Assembly: GCA_022709755.1 (NCBI GenBank)
Contig: JAKLIF010000005.1
Coordinates: 186,001-250,000 of the forward strand
Reading direction: 5' to 3'
Source: Elusimicrobiota bacterium
GTDB lineage: Bacteria > Elusimicrobiota > Elusimicrobia > FEN-1173 > JAKLIF01
Length of the DNA: 64,000 bases
This document shows, in pieces, positions 53,860 through 61,592 of this stretch (positions are counted from its first letter, which is position 1; every line of letters starts with the position of its first letter). A program made the position numbers and the translations under genes. The notes under the pieces were generated by a model that made no database searches, was not told where the DNA came from, and saw only the letters and a list, made by a program, of their open reading frames with translations.

Positions 53860-55869
53860 ATGACCATCCTGAACCGCCTCCGAGGATATCGGGCCCATCT
53901 GTTCGGCCACTCGCTCATCGGGATCGGCCTGCTGTTGGTCCTTGCCGGCGGGGGAAAGGCCCCGGTGGCCTTCTACGCCGCTTCGACGGTCCTCTGTGTC
54001 TCGGTCCTCGTCGCCTCCCGCGCCCCCTGGGGATGGAACCGCCTTTCTTCCCATCCGGCCTCGCCCGCTCTCCTCGGTTTCCTTCTGTGGGGGATCGCCT
54101 CCACGTTCCACTCCCCGGCTCCCATGCAATCCTTCCCGCACCTCTTCAAATTCCTGGTCTACGCGCTCTTCGGCGCGGCCTGCCTTCTCTGGGAGGAGCC
54201 CCACAAACGGCTCTTCCTCCACCTCTCGGTCCTGGGAGCGGCCGTCCAATCCGTCCTCATCATCACCGAGTTGTTCGGAGTCCATCCATTCCTTTTCCTC
54301 GTCGGTAACCGAAACTACACCGCCCTCTTCCTCGTCAGCGTCTCCCTCATCCTCCTCGCCAGAACGTTGGACGATCCCTCTCCACGCCGTCTTCTCCCGG
54401 GTTCCGGCGTCATCCTCCTGAGCGCGGCGGTGTTCCTGCTGTCCTCACGCATCGCCACCCTCTCCTGGATGGCGGGAACGGGCTTCCTCCTCATCCGACG
54501 GTATTCGGTGCGGGGAACGATCGTCGTGTTGTCTTCCCTGGCGGTCGCCCTGTTCATCACAGATCCCGTCGCCATCGAACAATTTTTGAAATGGCAGGAC
54601 CCCTTCGCTTTCAGCCGGTTATCCATCTGGAGATCGGCCCTTCTCGGAATACTTCAAAAACCCCTGCTGGGCTGGGGGCCGGGACAATTCCCGTCCCTTT
54701 ACCAGACCCATGCCCTCCCGATCCGGAACAGTCCCGTTCTCTACGGCCATACCACCCCTTTCGCACACAATGAATTCCTGCAGCTGGCGGCGGAATACGG
54801 CATTCCGGCGACGGTCTTCCTCGTCTGGGGGATCCTCCGCACTTTCCGTCGATATCATCGCGCCGCGCTCCCGCCCTCCTTCTGGGCGGTCTCCCTGACT
54901 TTCCTTCTTTTTTCGCTGTGCGATTTTCCTTTCTATCTGCCGTTCAACGGGCTTTGGATGATGGCTTTCATGACCGCCGGAGGGCCGACTCTCCCGGTCG
55001 AAAATCCGGGACGGATGAACCCGGGGGTTCGCTTGGCCCTGGCCGGGCTGGCCCTGTTCTCCCTGACCCGGTGGGGATCCGCCTCTTTGGAACGGCTGGG
55101 GCATCCGGAGGCCTCGCTCACGATCAACCCGTGGAACATCTCCCTCCGGCGCCAACTCGCCGACGACATCCTCCACAAGACAGCTGGACCCGTCGATCGA
55201 GCCCGGGGATTGCTGGAAAAAGCATTACGACTGTCTCCGCGTGACGCGGAATCCTGGCATGACCTGTCGCATCTCTATCTGGTCCATGAGAGACCGCCTC
55301 AGAGGGAAAGCGGACTGGAAGCCCGTCGGTTCGCGGGCCTGTATTACCCCACGTACGCCCCTTGGTATCTCGAGACAGCCAAAATATTGGCGGACGCCGG
55401 CTCACTGGAAAGCGCCAAAGCCCACGTGAAGAAAGCGATCCAATATGAACCGAATTATTGGTCCGCCCATCTTGAACTGGGGATCCTGTTCCGGAGGGAG
55501 GGAAACCCCGAAAAAGCGGTCCGGTGGTTCGAACATCTGCGGACGGAGCATCAACGCTCCACCGGGAGGATGGAGACGTCCCGCGATCTGTATTCAGGGA
55601 TCATCCTGGCTTTCCCGTCCGACGAGCTATTCCTCGAAACGGCGCGCGCCTGGATGGACTTGGGACGGCATGACGTCGCCCTCGGGGCGGCGGAACGGGC
55701 GAATCCGGACAACCCCTCCGTCCTGCTCACCCTGGCCGAAATCCATTTCCGACGGAAGGATTACAGGACAGCCCTCCATATCCTGGAGGAACTCAAAAAG
55801 AAGGACCCCAAAAACCCGGCCCTCGACAACAACATCGACCTGGTCCGCCGGAAGGTCGGCCGCTCCTGA
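53860..55869 (+). CDS. O-antigen ligase-family membrane protein with C-terminal TPR repeats
   Basis: A 669-residue protein. Residues ~1-410 form about 11 membrane helices with the Wzy/WaaL/PglL periplasmic loop signature (GWGPGQFPSLYQTH, then HTTPFAHNEFLQLAAEYG). Residues ~430-669 are TPR repeats (ARGLLEKALRLSPRDAESWHDLSHLYL and later ones). This family either ligates glycans to lipid A or polymerises O-antigen, or transfers glycans to proteins such as pilins (PglL/TfpO). The place between the pil cluster and a glycosyltransferase suggests pilin or surface glycosylation, but sequence alone does not separate these options. Confidence 0.8.
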   Translation: MTILNRLRGYRAHLFGHSLIGIGLLLVLAGGGKAPVAFYAASTVLCVSVLVASRAPWGWNRLSSHPASPALLGFLLWGIASTFHSPAPMQSFPHLFKFLVYALFGAACLLWEEPHKRLFLHLSVLGAAVQSVLIITELFGVHPFLFLVGNRNYTALFLVSVSLILLARTLDDPSPRRLLPGSGVILLSAAVFLLSSRIATLSWMAGTGFLLIRRYSVRGTIVVLSSLAVALFITDPVAIEQFLKWQDPFAFSRLSIWRSALLGILQKPLLGWGPGQFPSLYQTHALPIRNSPVLYGHTTPFAHNEFLQLAAEYGIPATVFLVWGILRTFRRYHRAALPPSFWAVSLTFLLFSLCDFPFYLPFNGLWMMAFMTAGGPTLPVENPGRMNPGVRLALAGLALFSLTRWGSASLERLGHPEASLTINPWNISLRRQLADDILHKTAGPVDRARGLLEKALRLSPRDAESWHDLSHLYLVHERPPQRESGLEARRFAGLYYPTYAPWYLETAKILADAGSLESAKAHVKKAIQYEPNYWSAHLELGILFRREGNPEKAVRWFEHLRTEHQRSTGRMETSRDLYSGIILAFPSDELFLETARAWMDLGRHDVALGAAERANPDNPSVLLTLAEIHFRRKDYRTALHILEELKKKDPKNPALDNNIDLVRRKVGRS

Positions 55870-55887
55870 TCGGTGACCGTCCGTTTT

Positions 55888-55896
55888 TGATATAAT
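55888..55896 (+). promoter_or_regulatory. Extended -10 promoter before the GT2 gene
   Basis: TGATATAAT, a perfect extended -10 (TATAAT at 55891-55896), ends ten bases before ATG 55907. No Shine-Dalgarno is present, so the transcript should be leaderless or nearly so. Confidence 0.6.
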
Positions 55897-55906
55897 CACT
55901 CAAAAT

Positions 55907-56860
55907 ATGTCCACCACCCCGCACCTCAGCATCATCATCCCCTTCTTCAACGAGCAGGAGTGTCTTCCCGACCTGAAGGAGACCCTCGGCCGAGCGGTCA
56001 TCGGCGACTCCTGGGAGATCCTCCTGGTGGACGACGGGTCGACGGACCGAAGCGTCTCCATCGTGGAGCGATGGATCGAGGAAGACCCCCGCGTCCGCCT
56101 CATCTCTTTCTCCAAAAACTTCGGTCAGACGGCCGCCATGGCGGCGGGATTTGAGAACTCCCGGGGAGAGATCCTGGTCTGCATGGACGCCGACGGACAG
56201 AACGATCCCGCCGACATCCCTCTCCTTCTCGAGGAGATGAAAAAGGGAGTGGACGTCGTGAGCGGGTGGCGGCGGGACAGGAAAGACCCTTTTTGGTCCC
56301 GGCGCTTTCCGTCTCATCTGGCCAACGCCTTGATCTCTCTGGTCACGGGCGTCTCTCTTCACGACTACGGGTGCACCCTCAAGGCCTACCGCCGTTCCAT
56401 GGTGGAAGGGCTCCGCCTTTACGGGGACATGCACCGGTTCCTTCCCGCCTGGTGCGCCTGGCAGGGAGCCCGCGTCTCCGAGATCGAAGTGCATCATCAC
56501 CCCCGCGTGAAGGGGAAATCCAAATACGGGCTGGCCCGCACCTTCAAGGTGATTTTGGACCTCCTCACGGCCAAGTTCTTCTCCAGCTATCTCAACAAAC
56601 CCAGCTATTTCTTCGGCGGAGCGGGGCTCCTCCTCCTGACGATCGGGACCCTGTCGGGTCTGGTCGCCGTCCTCGACCGGTTCGTCTGGAACCTGTGGCA
56701 ACCTTACCGCCTTCCGTTCCTCATGCTGGCCGTTTTCTTCGGTATCGTGGGGGTCCAATTCCTGATCCTGGGCCTCCTGGCGGAAATCATCATCCGCATC
56801 TACTACGAAAATCAGGACAAGCGCCCCTACCGGATCGCACGCATCCTTCCCGAAAAATAA
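55907..56860 (+). CDS. GT2 family glycosyltransferase, polyprenyl-phosphate sugar synthase type
   Basis: A 317-residue enzyme of the DPM1/GtrB/ArnC group, which put one sugar on undecaprenyl phosphate at the cytoplasmic face. The GT-A domain (~1-215) has LSIIIPFFNEQECL, VDDGSTDRS, CMDADGQNDPADIP (DxD) and HHPRVKGKSKYGLART. Two C-terminal membrane helices (~232-257 and ~266-292) match GtrB. The sugar is not deducible. Confidence 0.88.
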   Translation: MSTTPHLSIIIPFFNEQECLPDLKETLGRAVIGDSWEILLVDDGSTDRSVSIVERWIEEDPRVRLISFSKNFGQTAAMAAGFENSRGEILVCMDADGQNDPADIPLLLEEMKKGVDVVSGWRRDRKDPFWSRRFPSHLANALISLVTGVSLHDYGCTLKAYRRSMVEGLRLYGDMHRFLPAWCAWQGARVSEIEVHHHPRVKGKSKYGLARTFKVILDLLTAKFFSSYLNKPSYFFGGAGLLLLTIGTLSGLVAVLDRFVWNLWQPYRLPFLMLAVFFGIVGVQFLILGLLAEIIIRIYYENQDKRPYRIARILPEK

Positions 56861-56872
56861 CCACCCCTCCCC

Positions 56873-57850
56873 ATGCGATTCAAAACGACAATGAAATGGG
56901 TGGTCACTCTCTCCCTGAGTTTCCTCGGCCTCTGGTTCGCCTTCCGGGGGGTCGACACACGGACAGTCTTCCTCAGCATCAAGAACGTCCGTCTGCCGTG
57001 GGTGCTGATGTTCCTGCCTCTGTGCACGATGATCGAATACCTGATGCGGGCCTGGCGCTGGGCCATCTTCTTCAAACCGGTCTCCGACAAGGGGATGAAA
57101 CCTCTGATCCCGATCACCATCGCCGGATTCTTTCTGAACAACGCCCTCCCGTTCCGCATTGGGGAAGTGGCCCGGATCTGGTGGTCCCATCAAGCGATGG
57201 AGACGCCGGTCAGCACCGCCACCGCCGTCACCGCCGTCGACAGGCTCTTCGACATGATGGCCATCCTCACCATCGTGGTGTTCGTCTTCTGCCAAAGGCC
57301 CGACCTCTTCATCTACCCGAGGGCCATCCTGGGTTTCGTCTGCGCGACCGTGGGCGGGTTCCTTTTCCTTCTGTGGCTGGCCCATTTTCCGGGCGCCGCC
57401 TCGAAGATCCTGTCCCACCGTCGGATCCCGGCCAAGATATCGGAATTCCTCCACAACTTCATCGAAGGATCGATCGCCCTGCGGAAATGGTCCAACGCTC
57501 TTCTGGCCTACCTGATATCCGTGGCTTTCTGGGGAGGGAACATCTATGCATCGATGCTGATCAGCCGGCTGTTCGGACTGGACCTGACCTATCTGCAGAC
57601 CTGCTGGATGGTGGTGGGCTTCTGCTTCGGGACGCTGATCCCGTCATCCCCCGGTTTCGTGGGAACCCTGGAGGCGGCCGGGGTGGCGGCGCTCGGATTG
57701 CTGTCCATCGACAAATCCCTTTCGTTGCCCTACATCATCACAATCCATTTCGTCCAGATATTGGGTTCCGCCCTCTGGGGTGTCCCGGCCATGTTCCTGG
57801 CGGGACTCTCCGTCAAATCCCTCCAAAAACAAAAAACCCTGCAGGCTTGA
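56873..57850 (+). CDS. Lysylphosphatidylglycerol synthase TM-family (flippase-like) membrane protein
   Basis: A 325-residue protein with about eight membrane helices, of the family of MprF N-termini and AglD-like proteins (UPF0104). Typical stretches are LFRGVDTRTVFLSI, AGFFLNNALPFRIGEVARI and PSSPGFVGTLEAAGVAALGL. Members are thought to move lipids or lipid-linked sugars across the membrane. With the GT2 enzyme 12 bases upstream it could flip the glycolipid made there. Confidence 0.85.
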   Translation: MRFKTTMKWVVTLSLSFLGLWFAFRGVDTRTVFLSIKNVRLPWVLMFLPLCTMIEYLMRAWRWAIFFKPVSDKGMKPLIPITIAGFFLNNALPFRIGEVARIWWSHQAMETPVSTATAVTAVDRLFDMMAILTIVVFVFCQRPDLFIYPRAILGFVCATVGGFLFLLWLAHFPGAASKILSHRRIPAKISEFLHNFIEGSIALRKWSNALLAYLISVAFWGGNIYASMLISRLFGLDLTYLQTCWMVVGFCFGTLIPSSPGFVGTLEAAGVAALGLLSIDKSLSLPYIITIHFVQILGSALWGVPAMFLAGLSVKSLQKQKTLQA

Positions 57851-57863
57851 ACCCGCAGGGTTT
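57834..57863 (-). terminator. Intrinsic terminator of the ferredoxin gene (acts mainly on - strand)
   Basis: Nine-base stem (AAACCCTGC at 57834-57842 with GCAGGGTTT at 57855-57863) around a 12-base loop. Read on the - strand the stem is followed by TTTTTTGTTTTT, an excellent T-run. On the + strand the tract is broken (TTTCTCG). It overlaps the 3' end of the flippase-like gene. Confidence 0.85.
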
Positions 57864-57889
57864 CTCGAAAAAAACCGATTCGTCGCGTC

Positions 57890-58339
<450 letters not shown>

Positions 58340-58345
58340 GTGTGC

Positions 58346-59356
58346 ATGACGAAAAAAATCCTCGTGCGGGCGCCGAACTGGCTGGGAGACTGCGTCATGT
58401 CCACCCCGTTCCTCCGGGCGCTCGACGGCCGATACCCCGGGTCCGAGATCACCGTGCTGTGCCGGCCGGAACAACACGACCTTTTCAAAACCCACCCCTG
58501 CGTCAAGAACACGCTCCTCCTCGAGAAGACGGCGGGGCTGTTCGACACGGTCCGGTCCGTCCGGTCGGGCCTCTACGACAGGGCCTACGTTCTGCCGCCG
58601 TCCTTCTCCTCCGCCTTCCATCTTTGGGCCGCCGGGATCCCCGAACGGGTCGGCTATTCGACGGACATGCGCGGGCTGCTCCTGACGGAATCGCTGCCTT
58701 ACGATGAGCGCCTCCATTACGTCCGGCGGTATCTGGGACTGCTGGGGTTGCAAGGATCGGACATCCGTCAAGATTCGCTGCATTGTCCGGTGGGAAACGA
58801 CGGGTTGGAGACCGTCCGTGATTTTCTCGGCAAAAAGGGCTTCGTCTTCTCCACTCCGGCCCTGATCGTCTCTCCCGGTTCCAACGCGCCGGCCAGGCGC
58901 TGGTATCCGGACCGGTATGCCAAAGTCATCGACTCCTTTTCCGCAAAAGAATGGCCGACGGTTCTTCTGCTCGGCGCTCCCGGCGACAAACCGATCGCCG
59001 ACGCCATCCTCCGGGCGACACGCCGGCCGGTCATCGACCTCTGCGGACAGACGTCGATCCTCCTGGCGGCTCACCTGCTCAAGCAGAGCCAGGGGCTCAT
59101 CACGAACGATTCGGGGTTGTCACATCTGGCGTGGGCCGCGGGTATTCCGATGGTCATCCTGGTGGGGGCGGGGAACCCCCGTCTCACGAGTCCCTTCGGG
59201 GACCAGGTCCGGCTCCTGCATCACACGGAAATCCCGTGCGTTCCCTGCATCCGCAACGTGTGCGACCGCCCTCCCGAGGACGAGAAGGCCTGCATGGACC
59301 GGATACGGACCGACGAGGTTATTGAGACGGCGAGACAGTTGTTCGGACGGAAATAA
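58346..59356 (+). CDS. waaF: GT9 heptosyltransferase (WaaF-like)
   Basis: Adds a heptose to the LPS inner core. The 336-residue GT-B enzyme starts KKILVRAPNWLGDCVMSTPFLRAL, the typical ADP-heptose:LPS heptosyltransferase II entry. It has SPGSNAPARRWYPDRYAKV and the donor motif ITNDSGLSHLAWAAGIPMVILVG. A cysteine-rich tail segment (IPCVPCIRNVC) is also common in the family. A GTG at 58328 in frame is upstream of the predicted transcript start and is rejected. It converges on etfA with six bases between. Confidence 0.9.
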   Translation: MTKKILVRAPNWLGDCVMSTPFLRALDGRYPGSEITVLCRPEQHDLFKTHPCVKNTLLLEKTAGLFDTVRSVRSGLYDRAYVLPPSFSSAFHLWAAGIPERVGYSTDMRGLLLTESLPYDERLHYVRRYLGLLGLQGSDIRQDSLHCPVGNDGLETVRDFLGKKGFVFSTPALIVSPGSNAPARRWYPDRYAKVIDSFSAKEWPTVLLLGAPGDKPIADAILRATRRPVIDLCGQTSILLAAHLLKQSQGLITNDSGLSHLAWAAGIPMVILVGAGNPRLTSPFGDQVRLLHHTEIPCVPCIRNVCDRPPEDEKACMDRIRTDEVIETARQLFGRK

Positions 59357-59362
59357 GCCGGA

Positions 59363-60637
59363 TCAGGACCCTTTTCGTTTTTCGAGTTCCTTCGACAGGG
59401 CCGGCAACACTTCGAACATATCCCCTTCAATACTGAACGTGGCCAGTTTCATGAGAGGCGCTTCGGGGTCTTTGTTGACGGCCACGATCACGTCGCTGGA
59501 CCCCATCCCGGCCAGATGCTGTATCTGCCCCGAGATCCCGCAGGCGACATAGAGTTTCGGACGGACCGTGCGGCCCGTCAATCCTACCTGATGCCGGTAG
59601 GTGATCCAACCCGAATCCACGGCGGCCCGGCTGGCTCCGACGGCCCCGCCGAGCACTTTGGCCAACCGCTCGATGCAGGCGAACCCTTCGGCTCCCCCGA
59701 CCCCGCGGCCGCCGGCCACGATCACTTCCGCCGCGGCGATGTCCTGGGCGTCACCCTTCTCCGGTTCAAAACGGACAAACTTGGTCTTGATGTTCCATTT
59801 AGACGCATCCACCGTCACGCGGACGACCTCTCCCTGCCGGCCGGACTGTTTCTCGGCGCGGGGGAAAGACATGGGACGGACCGTCGCCATCTCCGGTCGC
59901 TGCTTCTGGCAGAGGATGGTCGCCATCAGGTTCCCGCCGAAAGAAGGCCGGGTCGCATGGAGCAGCTTGGTCGCCTTGTCGATGGACAGCTCGGTGGCAT
60001 CGGCCGTGATCCCCGTGTTGGCCTTGATGGCCACGCGGGACGCGAACGAGCGGCCGATGGTGGAGGCGGGCAGGAGCAACTTGTTCGGTTTTTCCTGTCG
60101 GATGAGGTCCACCAAAGCGTTGGTGTAGAGCTCGTCCACGAAATTCTCGAACATCGGGTCTTCCAGGACATAAACCTTATCCGCGCCGTGGTCGATGAGG
60201 TCCCGGGCCTGGTCGGCCACGTTCTTCCCGATGAGCACGGCCGAGAGAGGTTCTCCGAGGTCGGCGGCCAGCTTCTTGCCGAGGAACAGGAGTTCATAGA
60301 CGGTGGAGACGAGCTTCCCGTGACGGACTTCGCCGTAACACCACACACCCTTGTAGGAGGCCGTGTCGATCTCCGGTTTCCCGGCCACGGTTTCCTTGAC
60401 CATCACGATGGCCTTGAACGTGCCCTTGTTGGACGTTTTCTCGCCCAGGTTATCGCAGACCTCAACGCAGGCGTTACAGAACACGCACTTGGATTCGTCG
60501 ATGACAGCCAGTTTCTTCCAGCGGCTGCCCTCGTCGGCGGGGCGGTCCACCATGCTGATGCAATTCACGGGACATGCCTTGACGCACGCCGTGCAACCGG
60601 TGCAACGATCTTTGATGACTGAGATGCTGTTGGCCAT
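59363..60637 (-). CDS. etfA: Electron transfer flavoprotein alpha subunit with N-terminal ferredoxin domain
   Basis: A 424-residue EtfA. Residues ~1-65 are a two-cluster ferredoxin domain with C12/C15/C18/C22 and C51/C54/C57/C61. The rest is EtfA: an N-terminal alpha/beta domain and the FAD-binding C-terminus (TGRTVRPKLYVACGISGQIQHLAGM, VAVNKDPEAPLMKLATFSIEGDM). Fused ferredoxins of this kind occur in ETFs of electron-bifurcating complexes such as CarE and LctC of Acetobacterium. The acyl-CoA or lactate dehydrogenase partner is not in the window. Shine-Dalgarno AGAGGA before ATG 60637; 11 bases after etfB. Confidence 0.93.
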   Translation of the reverse strand: MANSISVIKDRCTGCTACVKACPVNCISMVDRPADEGSRWKKLAVIDESKCVFCNACVEVCDNLGEKTSNKGTFKAIVMVKETVAGKPEIDTASYKGVWCYGEVRHGKLVSTVYELLFLGKKLAADLGEPLSAVLIGKNVADQARDLIDHGADKVYVLEDPMFENFVDELYTNALVDLIRQEKPNKLLLPASTIGRSFASRVAIKANTGITADATELSIDKATKLLHATRPSFGGNLMATILCQKQRPEMATVRPMSFPRAEKQSGRQGEVVRVTVDASKWNIKTKFVRFEPEKGDAQDIAAAEVIVAGGRGVGGAEGFACIERLAKVLGGAVGASRAAVDSGWITYRHQVGLTGRTVRPKLYVACGISGQIQHLAGMGSSDVIVAVNKDPEAPLMKLATFSIEGDMFEVLPALSKELEKRKGS

Positions 60638-60648
60638 GGGAGTGTCCT

Positions 60649-61458
60649 CTAGATCAATTTCGCTTCTTGAAGTTTGTCGACCAAGAGCCGCACTTTTTCA
60701 TCAACGGTGGCTCCACCGATCCTCTGGCCGCCCGTCCTCGGCGGAGGGGTGAACGACTTGGATACAATCGTGGGGGAACCGGACAATCCGATATTGGTCT
60801 TGTCGCACCCCAGGTCGTCCTCGTTCCATTTCGGGATGACGACTTTCTTGGCGGCCATCTTGCCTTTGAGCGAAGGGACGCGAGGTTCGTTGATCTCCTT
60901 GACCACGGCCATGACGGCGGGAAGAGCCATCTCCAGCACATCGACGCCGTCCTCCATCATCCGGTGCACCACGATCTTCTGGTCGTCCACCGCTTCCACT
61001 TTCCGCACATAGGCGACGTTCGGCCAGTCCAGCCAGGCGGCCACGCCCGGTCCCACGTGTCCGGTATCTCCGTCGTTGGTCTGCTTCCCGCAGATCACCA
61101 GGTCCACCTTGCCCTTGACCTGGGCGATCTTCTGGATGCCTTTATAGAGCGTATAGGAGGTGGCCCAGGTATCGGCTCCCGCGAACGACCGGGACGTCAA
61201 ATGGTAGGCCCCGTCGGCGCCGCGCGCCACGGCGTCCCGCAGGGACTCTTCGGCCTGGGGCGGTCCCATCGTGATGACGGACACGGTCGTTCCCGGCACG
61301 CGTTCTTTGATGCGGACGGCTTCCTCGATGGCATATTCGTCGAACGGATTGATGGCCGCGGCCATCCCTTCCCGTTTCAGAGTGCCCGTCTTCGGATCGA
61401 TCTGGATGTTGTTTGTGGAGGGTGTTTGTTTGATGCAGACGACGATGTGGATCCCCAT
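60649..61458 (-). CDS. etfB: Electron transfer flavoprotein beta subunit
   Basis: A 269-residue EtfB. Visible features are the start IHIVVCIKQTPSTNNIQID, NPFDEYAIEEAVRIKE, and the nucleotide-binding signature VICGKQTNDGDTGHVGPGVAAWL, which in bifurcating ETFs holds the second FAD. The C-terminus (KLQEAKLI) embraces the alpha subunit. AAGGAAGG precedes the ATG. First gene of the etfBA operon. Confidence 0.94.
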   Translation of the reverse strand: MGIHIVVCIKQTPSTNNIQIDPKTGTLKREGMAAAINPFDEYAIEEAVRIKERVPGTTVSVITMGPPQAEESLRDAVARGADGAYHLTSRSFAGADTWATSYTLYKGIQKIAQVKGKVDLVICGKQTNDGDTGHVGPGVAAWLDWPNVAYVRKVEAVDDQKIVVHRMMEDGVDVLEMALPAVMAVVKEINEPRVPSLKGKMAAKKVVIPKWNEDDLGCDKTNIGLSGSPTIVSKSFTPPPRTGGQRIGGATVDEKVRLLVDKLQEAKLI

Positions 61459-61494
61459 AAAGTCCTTCCTTATGATTGATTTTTGTGACAGATG

Positions 61495-61508
61495 TTCGAA
61501 AATTCGAA
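61495..61508 (-). promoter_or_regulatory. Tandem TTCGAA repeat at the etf transcription start
   Basis: TTCGAA AA TTCGAA: two copies of a six-base palindrome eight bases apart, lying over the predicted +1 of the etfBA promoter. It may be an operator. The rest of the 134-base gap before the next gene shows only the promoter. Confidence 0.3.
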
Positions 61509-61512
61509 AATC

Positions 61513-61541
61513 AGTTTATCAGAAGCGGAGCCCCCTGACAA
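61513..61541 (-). promoter_or_regulatory. Promoter of etfBA
   Basis: On the - strand: TTGTCA (61536-61541), 17 bases, TAAACT (61513-61518) with an extended TG (TGATAAACT), the same -10 hexamer as the pilA promoter. Predicted start near 61506, leader ~47 bases with AAGGAAGG. Confidence 0.65.
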
Positions 61542-61592
61542 GAGGCCGGCTGTTTTTATCGTCGGAAATCAGTCCCGGAAACGGCGGGGGAT

